Shown one piece after another: positions 1 to 8,970 of a DNA stretch of 39,161 nucleotides. The notes beneath the pieces are model-generated. The model saw nothing but the letters and a program-made list of their open reading frames with translations, was not told where the DNA came from and searched no databases. Position numbers and translations under genes: made by a program. Origin of the DNA: JBOHSA01 sp050732995 (lineage in GTDB: Bacteria > Gemmatimonadota > Gemmatimonadetes > Gemmatimonadales > GWC2-71-9); assembly GCA_050732995.1 (NCBI GenBank), contig JBOHSA010000034.1, positions 1 to 39,161 of the forward strand, written 5' to 3'. Within the stretch, counting starts at the first letter, position 1, and every line of letters starts with the position of its first letter.

Positions 1-159
1 ATGACCCTCTGGCTCTCGGTGGGCCGAGAGCCGACACGCTGGACACTCGACTACACCGGCGGCCCGGCCGCGATGGCCGGCCGGCTGGCGCGTTTCCTCG
101 TGGGCCACGTCGAGAAGGCCCGGGCAGGAGCTGCCCCGAAGCCTCCGTCGCAGCCCTGA
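1..159 (+). CDS. C-terminal end of an unidentified protein (partial)
   Basis: The frame is open from the first base and stops with TGA at 157-159, giving 52 residues. The first codon is ATG, but the window cuts here, so this is probably the tail of a longer gene. The segment is basic and alanine-rich near its end (GHVEKARAGAAP) with no motif I recognise. The 128 bases after it up to the next gene hold only a weak inverted repeat (GACCC/GGGTC near 166-181) and no clear promoter. Function unknown. Confidence 0.45.
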   Translation: MTLWLSVGREPTRWTLDYTGGPAAMAGRLARFLVGHVEKARAGAAPKPPSQP

Positions 160-287
160 GAGCGGACCCCGACTCGGGTCGGAAGCTGTTCTCGCTCCAC
201 CCGCCTCCGGGCAAATAGCCGACCGATCCGGAACACTCGTTCAAGCGGCTGGACTGCCGGCGTGTCCTCTTCCCTCGCCCGAGCTTC

Positions 288-3200
288 GTGTGCCATCATC
301 GCGCTCCTTTCCAGAGGTGCTCGGATGACTCAGCCCGTCGCGCGCTCGGCCGCATCGTGGTGGCCATGTGTCTCCTGGCCTCCGGTCTCATGGCCCTGCC
401 CGATGCCGTCCTCACGTTCGCGGGAGCGACCGAAAAGAAGCAGGAAAAGAAGAAGGAGGACGACAAGGACAAGAAGAAGGAAGAGGAGGAGCTGCCGCTC
501 AAGCCGACCGACACGATCGAGTTCACCACCGACGAGGGCACCTGGACCTCGCTGGACGTGTCTCCCGACGGCCAGACCCTCGTGTTCGACCTGCTGGGCG
601 ACCTCTACACGCTGCCGATCGCGGGCGGCCAGGCGACGCGGCTGACCCACGGTTTCGCCCACGACATGCAGCCGCGCTTCAGCCCTGACGGCAAGCGCAT
701 CGTGTTCGTCTCCGATCGCAGCGGCGACGACAACCTGTGGATCATCTCGCTCAACGGGCGCGATACCCTCCAGCTCACGACCGGTATCGACGTCACTTAT
801 CTCTCCCCCGACTGGGCGCCCGACGGGCAGTACGTCGTCGTCGCGAAGGCCACGCCGTTCTCGAACGAGAAGCTCTACCTCTTTCACGTGAAGGGCGGTC
901 GCGGACTGCCGCTGGTGGAGGGGCTCCCCGGCCTCCGCATGATGGGGCCCACGTTCGGCCCCGACCCGCGCTACATCTGGTACGCCCAGCGAAACGGTGC
1001 CTGGCAATACAACGCCGTCTTCCCTCAGTACCAGCTGGGCGTGTACGACCGCGAGACAGGGACGCGGACGATCATGAGCGCGCGCTACGGCTCGGCGATT
1101 CGGCCCGCCGTCTCGCCCGACGGTAAGTGGCTCGCCTACGCCTCGCGCCACGACGCCGAAACCGGCCTGCGAGTCCGCGAGCTCGCGAGCGGCGAGGAGC
1201 GCTGGCTGGCCTACCCGATCCAGCGCGATGAGCAGGAATCCCTGGCCAACATGGACGTACTCCCCGGCTATTCCTGGACGCCCGATGGCCGCGCGCTGGT
1301 CATCTCGTACGGCGGCGAGATCTGGCGGGTGCCGGCGGACGGCTCGCCCGCGGCCAAGATCCGCTTCACGGTAGACGCGGAGGTCGCGGTCGGCCCGGAA
1401 GTGCGGTTCGACTATCCGATTTCGGACTCGGCAAGCTTCACCCTGAAGCAGATCCGGGACGCCGTGCCGTCGCCCGACGGGCGCCGGATCGCGTTCACCG
1501 CGCTGGACCGGCTGTACGTGATGGACTTGCCGGCGGGCGCGCCGCGGCGCCTCACCGATCAGAACGTGGGCGAGTACTACCCCACCTGGTCCCCCGACGG
1601 CGCGTGGGTCGCGTACGTCACGTGGGACGACGCGGGTGGCAGCATCATGAAGGCGCGCGCGACCGGCGGCGCACCGACCCGGCTCACGCGCGTTTCCGCG
1701 TACTACCAGCGCACCGTGTGGTCGCCCGACGGCCGGCGGATCGTCGCGATGCGGGCGGCGGCGCGCGACCTCAAGGAAGCGGTGGACCCGTTCGTGTTCG
1801 ACGGCCTCGGCGCGGAGTTCGTCTGGGTCCCGGCCGAAGGCGGCGAGGTCACGGTGATCGGCCCCACGGGCGGCCGCGTGTTCCCCCATTTCACGAGCGA
1901 TCCGGAGCGCCTCTACAGCTACGGCTTGGTGCCGGGTGAAGCCCCGGCCGGGACCCCGGGGGCGACCGGCGTCGTCGCCCTCGTCTCCACGCGGCTCGAC
2001 GGAACCGACCTCAAGCAGCACCTGCGGGTGAACTGGCGCCTGCCGCTCAATCCCGGCGGGCGGGCGGTCTCCCGCACCTCCGACCTCGTCATGCCCCGTG
2101 ACTTCGAGCGCGAGCCCGCGATTCCGCAGATCCCGGCCGACTTCGCGCTGATGGCCCCGAAAGGTGATCTGGCGCTCGTGCAGGTCAACAACGACTTCTA
2201 CGTCGTCACCGTGCCGAAAACCGGCGCCGCGGCGCCCGTCGTGCTCGTGACCCGGCCGGACAGCGCGCCGGTGCCGGTCCGCCGGCTCACCGACATCGGC
2301 GGCGAGTTCCCTGCCTGGGGCGCGGACGGCCGCACGGTCCACTGGGCGATCGGGAACGCGTTCGTCACCTATCGCCTCGACCGCGCCGAGTCGGTGGACG
2401 ACAGCTTGCGCGCCGCGCAGGCGGACTCGGCCGCGCGCGTCCGCGCGGCCTACCGGCCCGAGGAGCGGCGCATCGTGGTGAGCGCCCCGCGGGACATCCC
2501 CCAGGGCACGGTCGTGCTGCGCGGCGCGCGGGTCATCACTATGAAAGGCACCGAAGTCGTCGAGAACGCGGACGTCGTGGTGCAGAACAACCGGATCACG
2601 AGCGTCGGCCCCCGCGGGTCACCGCCCGCCGGCGCGCAGGTGATCGACGTGAGTGGGAAGACGATCATTCCGGGCTTCGTGGACACGCACTCCCACATGT
2701 GGAACCTGTGGGGGCTGCACTGGACCCGGCCCTGGATCTATCTCGCCAATCTGGCTTACGGTGTCACGACCACGCGGGATCCGCAGACCGCCACGACCGA
2801 CGTGCTCGCTTACGCCGACCGCGTGGAGGCGGGCACCATCCCGGGCCCCCGGGTCTACTCTACGGGCCCGGGCGTATTCTGGATCGAGGGGATCCACGAC
2901 CTCGACCGCGCGCGCTCGGTCCTGCGGCGCTACAGTGACTACTACGACACCAAGACCTTCAAGATGTACCTCGCCGGCAACCGGCAGACGCGGCAGTACC
3001 TGATCATGGCAGCCCGCGAGCTGAAGTTGATGCCGACCACGGAGGGCGGGCTCGATTACCGGCTCAATATGACCCACGCCATGGACGGCTATCCGGGCGT
3101 CGAGCATACGATGCCCATCATCCCAGCCTACAACGACGTGGTCGAGTTGTTCAAGGCCTCGCAGACGACGAATACCCCCACGTTGCTCGTCTCCTACGGT

Positions 3201-3767
3201 GGGCCGTGGGCCGAGAACTGGTACTACACGCACGAGAACGTGGTGGGGGACAAGAAGCTCACGCATTACACACCCGAGGGCGAGCTCGATCCCAAGGCGC
3301 GACGGCGGAATCCCGGGCCCGGGCCGGGCGGCTGGTTCCGCGAAGACGAGTACGCCTTCCACAAGCATGCCGCCTGGATCAAGCAGCTGGTGGAAGGTGG
3401 CGGTCGGGCGGGTGTCGGGAGCCACGGCCAGCTCCAGGGCCTGGGCTATCACTGGGAGCTCTGGGCGATCCAGAGCGGCGGGATGACGCCGCATGACGCG
3501 TTGCGCGTCGCCACGATTCTCGGCGCGGAGGCGATCGGGCTCGGGAAGGACCTGGGGTCGATCGAGCCGGGCAAGGTCGCCGATCTGATCGTGCTCGACG
3601 CGAACCCGCTCGAGAACATCCGGAACACCAACACCATCCGCTACGTGATGAAGAACGGCCGGCTGTACGACGGGAATACGCTGGATGAAGTGTCACCCCG
3701 CCGCCGGCCGGCCCCCGACGAACCGTGGCGCCACACCGCGCCCAACGTTCAGAACGGCATCCGGTGA
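288..3767 (+). CDS. Secreted TolB-like propeller / amidohydrolase fusion protein (copy 1)
   Basis: A 1159-residue protein exported by a signal peptide (RR at 17-18, hydrophobic run about 23-36). A Lys/Glu-rich tract follows (about 48-68). Residues about 75-700 carry repeated PD40/TolB propeller motifs (SPDGKRIVFVSDRSG and similar). Residues about 735-1140 are an imidazolonepropionase-type amidohydrolase: GFVDTHSH with HxH metal ligands at 801 and 803, then the C-terminal IGLGKDLGSIEPGKVADL signature. The usual GTD(S) acidic metal ligand site appears to read VGSHGQ, so the metal site may be atypical. The start is uncertain: GTG 288 is the longest, with GTG 357/360 and ATG 366 also in frame. 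The substrate is unknown; proteins of this architecture are usually annotated as amidohydrolases or peptidase-like enzymes. It is followed 8 bases later by a paralogue. Confidence 0.88.
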   Translation: MCHHRAPFQRCSDDSARRALGRIVVAMCLLASGLMALPDAVLTFAGATEKKQEKKKEDDKDKKKEEEELPLKPTDTIEFTTDEGTWTSLDVSPDGQTLVFDLLGDLYTLPIAGGQATRLTHGFAHDMQPRFSPDGKRIVFVSDRSGDDNLWIISLNGRDTLQLTTGIDVTYLSPDWAPDGQYVVVAKATPFSNEKLYLFHVKGGRGLPLVEGLPGLRMMGPTFGPDPRYIWYAQRNGAWQYNAVFPQYQLGVYDRETGTRTIMSARYGSAIRPAVSPDGKWLAYASRHDAETGLRVRELASGEERWLAYPIQRDEQESLANMDVLPGYSWTPDGRALVISYGGEIWRVPADGSPAAKIRFTVDAEVAVGPEVRFDYPISDSASFTLKQIRDAVPSPDGRRIAFTALDRLYVMDLPAGAPRRLTDQNVGEYYPTWSPDGAWVAYVTWDDAGGSIMKARATGGAPTRLTRVSAYYQRTVWSPDGRRIVAMRAAARDLKEAVDPFVFDGLGAEFVWVPAEGGEVTVIGPTGGRVFPHFTSDPERLYSYGLVPGEAPAGTPGATGVVALVSTRLDGTDLKQHLRVNWRLPLNPGGRAVSRTSDLVMPRDFEREPAIPQIPADFALMAPKGDLALVQVNNDFYVVTVPKTGAAAPVVLVTRPDSAPVPVRRLTDIGGEFPAWGADGRTVHWAIGNAFVTYRLDRAESVDDSLRAAQADSAARVRAAYRPEERRIVVSAPRDIPQGTVVLRGARVITMKGTEVVENADVVVQNNRITSVGPRGSPPAGAQVIDVSGKTIIPGFVDTHSHMWNLWGLHWTRPWIYLANLAYGVTTTRDPQTATTDVLAYADRVEAGTIPGPRVYSTGPGVFWIEGIHDLDRARSVLRRYSDYYDTKTFKMYLAGNRQTRQYLIMAARELKLMPTTEGGLDYRLNMTHAMDGYPGVEHTMPIIPAYNDVVELFKASQTTNTPTLLVSYGGPWAENWYYTHENVVGDKKLTHYTPEGELDPKARRRNPGPGPGGWFREDEYAFHKHAAWIKQLVEGGGRAGVGSHGQLQGLGYHWELWAIQSGGMTPHDALRVATILGAEAIGLGKDLGSIEPGKVADLIVLDANPLENIRNTNTIRYVMKNGRLYDGNTLDEVSPRRRPAPDEPWRHTAPNVQNGIR

Positions 3768-3775
3768 GGCGTCTC

Positions 3776-6700
3776 ATGACCACGTTCCGCATTATCTCGC
3801 TGGCGCTCGTCGGTCTCGCCACCACTTCGATGCTGCAGGCGCAGGGGCCGGGTGGCGGCCCCGGCGGCCAGCAACAGAAGCCGCTGCCGCTCGAAGCCGC
3901 CCGCAAGGCCGAGTTCACCGCCAAGCAGGGAACCTGGATCTCGCTCGACGTGAGCCCCGACGGCCAGACGATCGTGTTCGATCTCCTGGGCGATCTCTAT
4001 ACGGTCCCGATCGCGGGCGGGAAGGCCACCGCACTCACCACGGGCCTCGCCTACGACGCGCAGCCGCGCTTCAGCCCCGACGGGAAGAAGATCGTGTTCG
4101 TGTCCGACCGGAGCGGCGGCGACAACGTGTGGACCCTGTCGCTCGATCTCAAGGACACGACGCAGATCACGCAGGGGAACAGCAATCTCTACGTGTCTCC
4201 CGAATGGACGCCCGACGGCAGCTACATCGTGGCGAGCCGGGCGGGCGGGCTCGGCGGCGCCCACAAGCTCCAGATGTATCACGCTGACGGGAAGGGGCCG
4301 CTCCCGCTCGTCCGCGACCCGGCAACGCGCAAGATGCTGGGCGCGGCGTTCACACCAGACGGACGCTACCTCTGGTACGCCGGGCGCACCGGAGACTGGC
4401 AGTACAACGCCATCTTCCCGCAGTATCAACTGTATCGCTATGATCGCGAGCGCGGCACCTCGAATCTGATGTCAACCCGGTACGGCTCGGGCTTCCGACC
4501 CGCCGTGTCGCCCGACGGGAAGTGGCTGGTGTACGGCACGCGCCAGGGAAGCCAGACCGGGCTCCGGCTGCGCAGTCTCGAGAACGGGGAGGAAGACTGG
4601 ATCGCCTATCCCGTGCAGCGGGACGACATGGAGTCGCGCGCGCCGCTCGACGTGCTGCCGGGCTATTCGTTCACGCCCGACAGCCGGGCGATCGTCGTCT
4701 CCTATGGCGGCGAGATCTGGCGCGTGCCGCTCGACAGGAGCGCCGCGACGAAGGTCCCGTTCGAGGCGCCGGTGAAGCTCGATGTGGGGCCCGAGGTCAA
4801 GTTCGCCTACCACGTGGACACGGCGGCGCTCGTGACCGCGCACCAGATCCGGAGTCCCGCCGTCTCCCCGAACGGCAAGCGGGTCGTATTCACGGCCTTC
4901 GACCGTCTGTGGGTGAAGGATCTGCCCGAGGGGCAGGCGCGCCGGCTCACCGGCGTGGAGGTAGGTGAGTACCACCCCGTGTGGTCGCCCGACGGCCAGT
5001 GGGTGGCGTACGTGAGTTGGGATGACCAGGGCGGCGGCCACATCTGGAAGGCGCCGCTCGGCGGTGGCGGGCGAGGCGCGGCTGGGGGGCGGCCGGTGCA
5101 GCTGACGCGCATCGCGGCGCTCTATTACAACCTCGCCTGGTCGCCTGACGGCGCGCGGATCGTCGCGAGCCGCGGCGCGGCCCGCGACCTCAAGGAAGCA
5201 GCCGGGATTTTCTTCGGCCCGCTCGGTGCGGAGTTCGTGTGGGTGGCGGCCACGGGTGGGGACGTCACGCTCATCGCGCCGACGGGCTCGCGCGACGTGG
5301 CGCACTTCCGGACCGCCGAGCCGGAGCGCATCTACGCCTACAGCTTCGTCGAGGGGTTGGTGTCGTTCCGGTGGGACGGCACCGACGTCCGGCGCCACCT
5401 CCAGGTGACCGGCCCCCCGCCGCCGACGGGCGGCGACCCGCATCCCGACGCTTTTGAGTTCCTCCCGCGCCGCGTGTTCCCGATGGCGGCCGCGGCCCCG
5501 GACACGGGGGGCGGGGAAGGGCCGGCCGAGGCCAGCGGACCGCCGGCCGCAGGGTTGATCCTCATCGCCCCCAAAGGCGACCAGGCCCTGGCCCAGGTCG
5601 GGATGGACATCTACACGGTGACCATTCCGAAAGTTGGCGGGCCGCCGCCCTCGATCTCGGTCGCGAGCCCGCAGAGCGCGCCGGTGCCGGTGCGCAAGCT
5701 CACCGACATCGGCGGGGAGTTCCCGAGCTGGAGCGCGGACGGGCGCAAGGTCTATTTCGCGATCGGCAACGCGTTCCTGAGCTACGACCTCGACCGCGTC
5801 AAGGCCATCGAGGACAGCACCAAGGCCGCCGCCCGGGCCAAGGCCGACAGCACGGCCCGGGCCAAAGCAGTGGTGGACAGCCTGAAACGCGTGCGGGCCG
5901 TGGTCGACAGCCTGACCAAGGCCAAAGCGACCATTCCGGATTCCCTGAAGACCCGGCTCAACACGCTGCGGGCGGATTCCGTCAGGCTCCGGGCGGATTC
6001 CCTGCTCCTGCGCTCCGATTCTCTCAAGGCAAAGGCCGATTCCATCAAGGCCAAGTCGGATTCGATCCGGGCCGGGCTGGACACGGCGAAGGCGAAGGGC
6101 GACACGACCAAGGGGTACAAGCCCGACGAGAAGCGGTTCACCGTCATGCTGGCGCGCGACGTGCCGCACGGCGTCGTGGTGCTGCGCGGCGGCCGCGCCG
6201 TTACCATGAAAGGTACCGAGATCCTCGAGGACGCCGATGTGGTCGTGAAGGACAACCGCATCGTCGCGATCGGCGCCCGCGGGAAGGTCGACGTCCCGGC
6301 CGGGGCCCAGGTCGTGGACGTGTCCGGCAAGACCCTCCTCCCCGGGTTCGTGGACACCCACTACCACCCGCAGTGGCTGATTCCGGAAGTGCATCCCGGC
6401 TTGACGTGGCAGTACCTCACGATGCTGGCGTTCGGGGTGACCACCACCCGGGACCCGCAGACCGGGAGCACCGACGTGCTGAGCTACCAGGATCGCGTGG
6501 AGACCGGCGGGATGATCGGCCCGCGCATCTTTTCGACCGGGCCGGGGGTGTTCATCAACGAGAACATCCGCAACCTCGAGCACGCGAAGAGCGTCCTGAA
6601 GCGCTACAGTCAGTACTACGACACCAAGACGCTCAAGATGTATATGGCGGGGAATCGCCAGCAGCGGCAGTGGATCATCCAGGCGGCGCACGAGCTACAG

Positions 6701-7468
6701 CTGATGCCGACCACCGAGGGCGGGCTCGACTTCAAGCTCGAGCTGACGCACGCGCTGGACGGCTACCCGGGAATCGAGCACTCGCTGCCGATCGCGCCGA
6801 TCTACGACGACGTGGTTCAGCTGTTCAAGGCGTCGCAGACCACCAACACGCCCACGTTGCTCGTATCCTACGGCGGCCCCTTCGGCGAGAACTACTTCTA
6901 CACGAAGGAAGAGGTGCACGGCAACGTCAAGCTGCGGCGGTTCATCCCCGAGGACAATCTCGACGCGCGCAGCCGGCGCCGCGGGACGGGCGCGGGCGGT
7001 AGCCCGGGTCCCGCCGGCTGGTTCCTGGACGAGGAGTACGTGTTCCCCAGGCACGCCCAGTTCGCCAAGAAGCTGATCGAGGGCGGGGCCCGCACCGCGG
7101 TGGGCAGTCACGGCCAGATCCAGGGGATCGGCTACCACTGGGAGCTGTTGGCCTTGGGATCGGGGGGAATGTCGAACCACGACGTGCTCCGCGCCGCGAC
7201 AATCTACGGCGCCGAGGCGATCGGCCTGGGGGCGGACCTCGGTTCGCTCGAGCCGGGCAAGCTCGCCGACATCCTGGTGCTGAACAAGAATCCGCTCGAC
7301 AGCCTGCGGCACTCGACGAGTCTGCGCTACGTCATGAAGAACGGGCGGCTTTACGAGGCCGAGACGCTGAACGAGGTGTGGCCACGGCAGCAGCCCCTGC
7401 CGCCGCTGCCGTGGCGCGACCGGGCGCCGCGCGAAGCGAGAGCTACCGAAGCGCCTGACGCTCGGTAG
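3776..7468 (+). CDS. Secreted TolB-like propeller / amidohydrolase fusion protein (copy 2)
   Basis: A 1230-residue paralogue of the upstream gene, colinear over its whole length. ATG 3776 is chosen because GAGG (3766-3769, overlapping the upstream stop) lies 6 bases before it and the protein then begins with a clean signal peptide (MTTFRIISLALVGLA, cleavage near LQAQ). PD40 propeller repeats fill about 35-660. The amidohydrolase domain spans about 800-1205, with DTHYH supplying HxH at 862 and 864, and ends with the same EPGKLADILVL signature as copy 1. Between the two domains is an Asp-Ser heptad-repeat insert (about 677-778) that copy 1 lacks except for a short stub. Probably cotranscribed with copy 1. 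Substrate unknown. Confidence 0.9.
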   Translation: MTTFRIISLALVGLATTSMLQAQGPGGGPGGQQQKPLPLEAARKAEFTAKQGTWISLDVSPDGQTIVFDLLGDLYTVPIAGGKATALTTGLAYDAQPRFSPDGKKIVFVSDRSGGDNVWTLSLDLKDTTQITQGNSNLYVSPEWTPDGSYIVASRAGGLGGAHKLQMYHADGKGPLPLVRDPATRKMLGAAFTPDGRYLWYAGRTGDWQYNAIFPQYQLYRYDRERGTSNLMSTRYGSGFRPAVSPDGKWLVYGTRQGSQTGLRLRSLENGEEDWIAYPVQRDDMESRAPLDVLPGYSFTPDSRAIVVSYGGEIWRVPLDRSAATKVPFEAPVKLDVGPEVKFAYHVDTAALVTAHQIRSPAVSPNGKRVVFTAFDRLWVKDLPEGQARRLTGVEVGEYHPVWSPDGQWVAYVSWDDQGGGHIWKAPLGGGGRGAAGGRPVQLTRIAALYYNLAWSPDGARIVASRGAARDLKEAAGIFFGPLGAEFVWVAATGGDVTLIAPTGSRDVAHFRTAEPERIYAYSFVEGLVSFRWDGTDVRRHLQVTGPPPPTGGDPHPDAFEFLPRRVFPMAAAAPDTGGGEGPAEASGPPAAGLILIAPKGDQALAQVGMDIYTVTIPKVGGPPPSISVASPQSAPVPVRKLTDIGGEFPSWSADGRKVYFAIGNAFLSYDLDRVKAIEDSTKAAARAKADSTARAKAVVDSLKRVRAVVDSLTKAKATIPDSLKTRLNTLRADSVRLRADSLLLRSDSLKAKADSIKAKSDSIRAGLDTAKAKGDTTKGYKPDEKRFTVMLARDVPHGVVVLRGGRAVTMKGTEILEDADVVVKDNRIVAIGARGKVDVPAGAQVVDVSGKTLLPGFVDTHYHPQWLIPEVHPGLTWQYLTMLAFGVTTTRDPQTGSTDVLSYQDRVETGGMIGPRIFSTGPGVFINENIRNLEHAKSVLKRYSQYYDTKTLKMYMAGNRQQRQWIIQAAHELQLMPTTEGGLDFKLELTHALDGYPGIEHSLPIAPIYDDVVQLFKASQTTNTPTLLVSYGGPFGENYFYTKEEVHGNVKLRRFIPEDNLDARSRRRGTGAGGSPGPAGWFLDEEYVFPRHAQFAKKLIEGGARTAVGSHGQIQGIGYHWELLALGSGGMSNHDVLRAATIYGAEAIGLGADLGSLEPGKLADILVLNKNPLDSLRHSTSLRYVMKNGRLYEAETLNEVWPRQQPLPPLPWRDRAPREARATEAPDAR
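5972..6076 (+). repeat. Five in-frame 21-bp repeats encoding Asp-Ser heptads
   Basis: Five consecutive 21-base units (5972, 5993, 6014, 6035, 6056) encode heptads of the form (A/S)DSxxxx, for example ADSVRLR and ADSIKAK. Looser DS-spaced units at intervals of 10-12 residues precede them from about 5810. The predicted structure is a charged helical or coiled-coil linker between the propeller and the amidohydrolase domain. Confidence 0.85.
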
Positions 7469-7642
7469 TGATGAACGCGGCCAGTGCCGCGACCTCCGGC
7501 GGCTTGAGGTTCAGGTTCGGCATGGGGAAATCAGGTCTTCCACTGTGATCGTCGCCCATCCCCCCACTGCGCCGGGGTGGGCAGGGATCAGCACGAGCAC
7601 CACCAGGCCTAGCAGGACGCATCGGCTAGACGTGCGGAGCAT
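7443..7642 (-). pseudogene. Cytochrome c remnant (signal peptide and C-terminus only)
   Basis: On the minus strand a strong Shine-Dalgarno (GGAGGAGGAA, 7655-7646) precedes ATG 7642, which opens a signal peptide (MLRTSSRC then a Leu/Val-rich core, ending near HPGAVGG). That frame soon stops at 7511. A second frame, starting around 7558 and ending at TAG 7443-7445, encodes a typical class I cytochrome c C-terminus: DFPMPNL with the likely axial methionine, then LKPPEVAALAAFI. The two pieces abut with nothing between them, so the CxxCH haem-binding part and about 50-70 residues are missing and the frames no longer match. It was the last gene of the sugar-oxidation operon, 61 bases after the Gfo/Idh gene, and overlaps the end of the convergent amidohydrolase gene. 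Identification rests on short motifs. Confidence 0.65.
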
Positions 7643-7703
7643 CGATTCCTCCTCCATGGCGTTCCCAGCTTAGATGCCGCCGCCGATGGCCGGGTTCAGG
7701 CGG

Positions 7704-8942
7704 CTAGGGCCGCCAAGTCCCCTTCGCCACCGCCGGCACGAACGCGTCGAGGCCGTTGGGCGGGAACGCCAGGGTCTGTCCCTGCTCGGCGCTCATGTAG
7801 GCCGCCATCAGCAGTCGCACGACCTCCACCCCGTCGTCGAAGGTCAGCGCCGGCCGCTCGAGGCCGAGAAACGCGCGGGTGAAGTGCCGGTTTTCGGCCT
7901 CGTAGCCGTAGGCGGCCGCTTCGTTCGTTACCACCGGCATCAACCCCATCTCGGCGTTCTGCTTCTCGACCAAATCCGCGCCCGCCTTGCCTTTGACCTC
8001 GCGGCTGAAAAAGAGCTTGAGGCCCGAATCCAGCGAGTTCCAGGCCATGGAGTACTCGGGGCCGAGGAGCTCGGCACTGAGCCGGAGGCCGGCCCCCACG
8101 AAACTCCAGGAGGTGGTCGCTTCACCCAGGACGGTGGCGCCGTCCTCGGTCTCGAACTCGATCATGACACTGGCGAAGTCCTCGGCCGGCCGCTGCGTGT
8201 AGTCCACGTCCTTGCCCATCCGCTGGGTCAACCGACGCGCGTATTCCGGGCGCGTCCATTTGAGGCTCGCGATGTGCCCAGTGACGTGCACCGGGCGCAC
8301 TGAGCTCAGGGCCGTCCCGGGTGCCGTGAGCAGGTGGCGCACCACCAGGGCCGAATGGCACATCATGTCGTTCAGGACCCCGCCTCCCTGCAGGTCGCCG
8401 CGCCAGAACCACGGCTTGTGGGGGCCGCTGTGCTCCTCGGCGGCGCGCGCGAGGTATGGGCGACCCGTGAGCGCCGCGCCGCGCGCCCAGAGCAAAGCAC
8501 GCCCGTGCGCCACCGCCGGGGCGAACGCCTGGTTCTCGAGGTAGCCATGGCGCAGCCCGGCGCCGGTCACGAGTTCGCTCACCCGTCGTGCTTCGGCCAC
8601 GTTGCGGGCGAGGGGCTTCTCGCACGCGACACCCTGGAGCCGGCCCTTGCCGCGCGTGACCGCGTCCGCGATCTCCTCGACGTTCTCGACCCGCGCGTGG
8701 TTCGGCCCGCAGAGCCACAGGGCGTCGATCGTGGGATCGGCCACCATCTCCGTGATTGAGCGGAAGGCCTTGGCCTCCCCGACGTCGAGCTGGCGGGCGA
8801 GCGCCGCCGCCTCTTCGGCGTGGCGTCCCGTGGGGCTCCACACGCCGCGGACGTCCGCGTCGCGCACGCCGACGAACGCCTGGAGATGGAACCGGGCGTT
8901 GAAGCCGCTTCCGACGAATCCGACTCCCAGCCGCTTACCCAC
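7704..8942 (-). CDS. Gfo/Idh/MocA family NAD(P)-dependent oxidoreductase
   Basis: The N-terminus is a Rossmann fold (LGVGFVGSGFNARFH) and the central motif is CEKPLARN, the EKP signature that holds the catalytic lysine of this family. The C-terminal half is the family's mixed alpha/beta domain. No signal peptide is evident, so it is probably cytoplasmic. GTG 8942 (412 residues) is preferred because it leaves a short N-terminus before the Rossmann strand; GTG 8990 would add a Gly-rich stretch and overlap the upstream gene by 20 bases. Members act on sugars or cyclitols; the neighbours (GMC flavoproteins, TIM-barrel isomerases) suggest it reduces or oxidises a keto-sugar of the same pathway. 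The exact substrate is not readable. Confidence 0.85.
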   Translation of the reverse strand: MGKRLGVGFVGSGFNARFHLQAFVGVRDADVRGVWSPTGRHAEEAAALARQLDVGEAKAFRSITEMVADPTIDALWLCGPNHARVENVEEIADAVTRGKGRLQGVACEKPLARNVAEARRVSELVTGAGLRHGYLENQAFAPAVAHGRALLWARGAALTGRPYLARAAEEHSGPHKPWFWRGDLQGGGVLNDMMCHSALVVRHLLTAPGTALSSVRPVHVTGHIASLKWTRPEYARRLTQRMGKDVDYTQRPAEDFASVMIEFETEDGATVLGEATTSWSFVGAGLRLSAELLGPEYSMAWNSLDSGLKLFFSREVKGKAGADLVEKQNAEMGLMPVVTNEAAAYGYEAENRHFTRAFLGLERPALTFDDGVEVVRLLMAAYMSAEQGQTLAFPPNGLDAFVPAVAKGTWRP

Positions 8943-8970
8943 CCGTCCCCCGTCTCCCTTCCCCCGTCCC

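Noticed and set aside
325..645. ATG 325 with AGAGG upstream as the start of the first amidohydrolase gene.
   Set aside because: It is in the wrong frame and leads to an Arg/Ser-rich product ending at 645; a frameshift would be needed, and the signal peptide is intact in the other frame.
330..2342. A 670-codon open frame on the minus strand opposite the first amidohydrolase.
   Set aside because: No recognisable domain, composition typical of a shadow frame, and the plus strand has clear propeller motifs.
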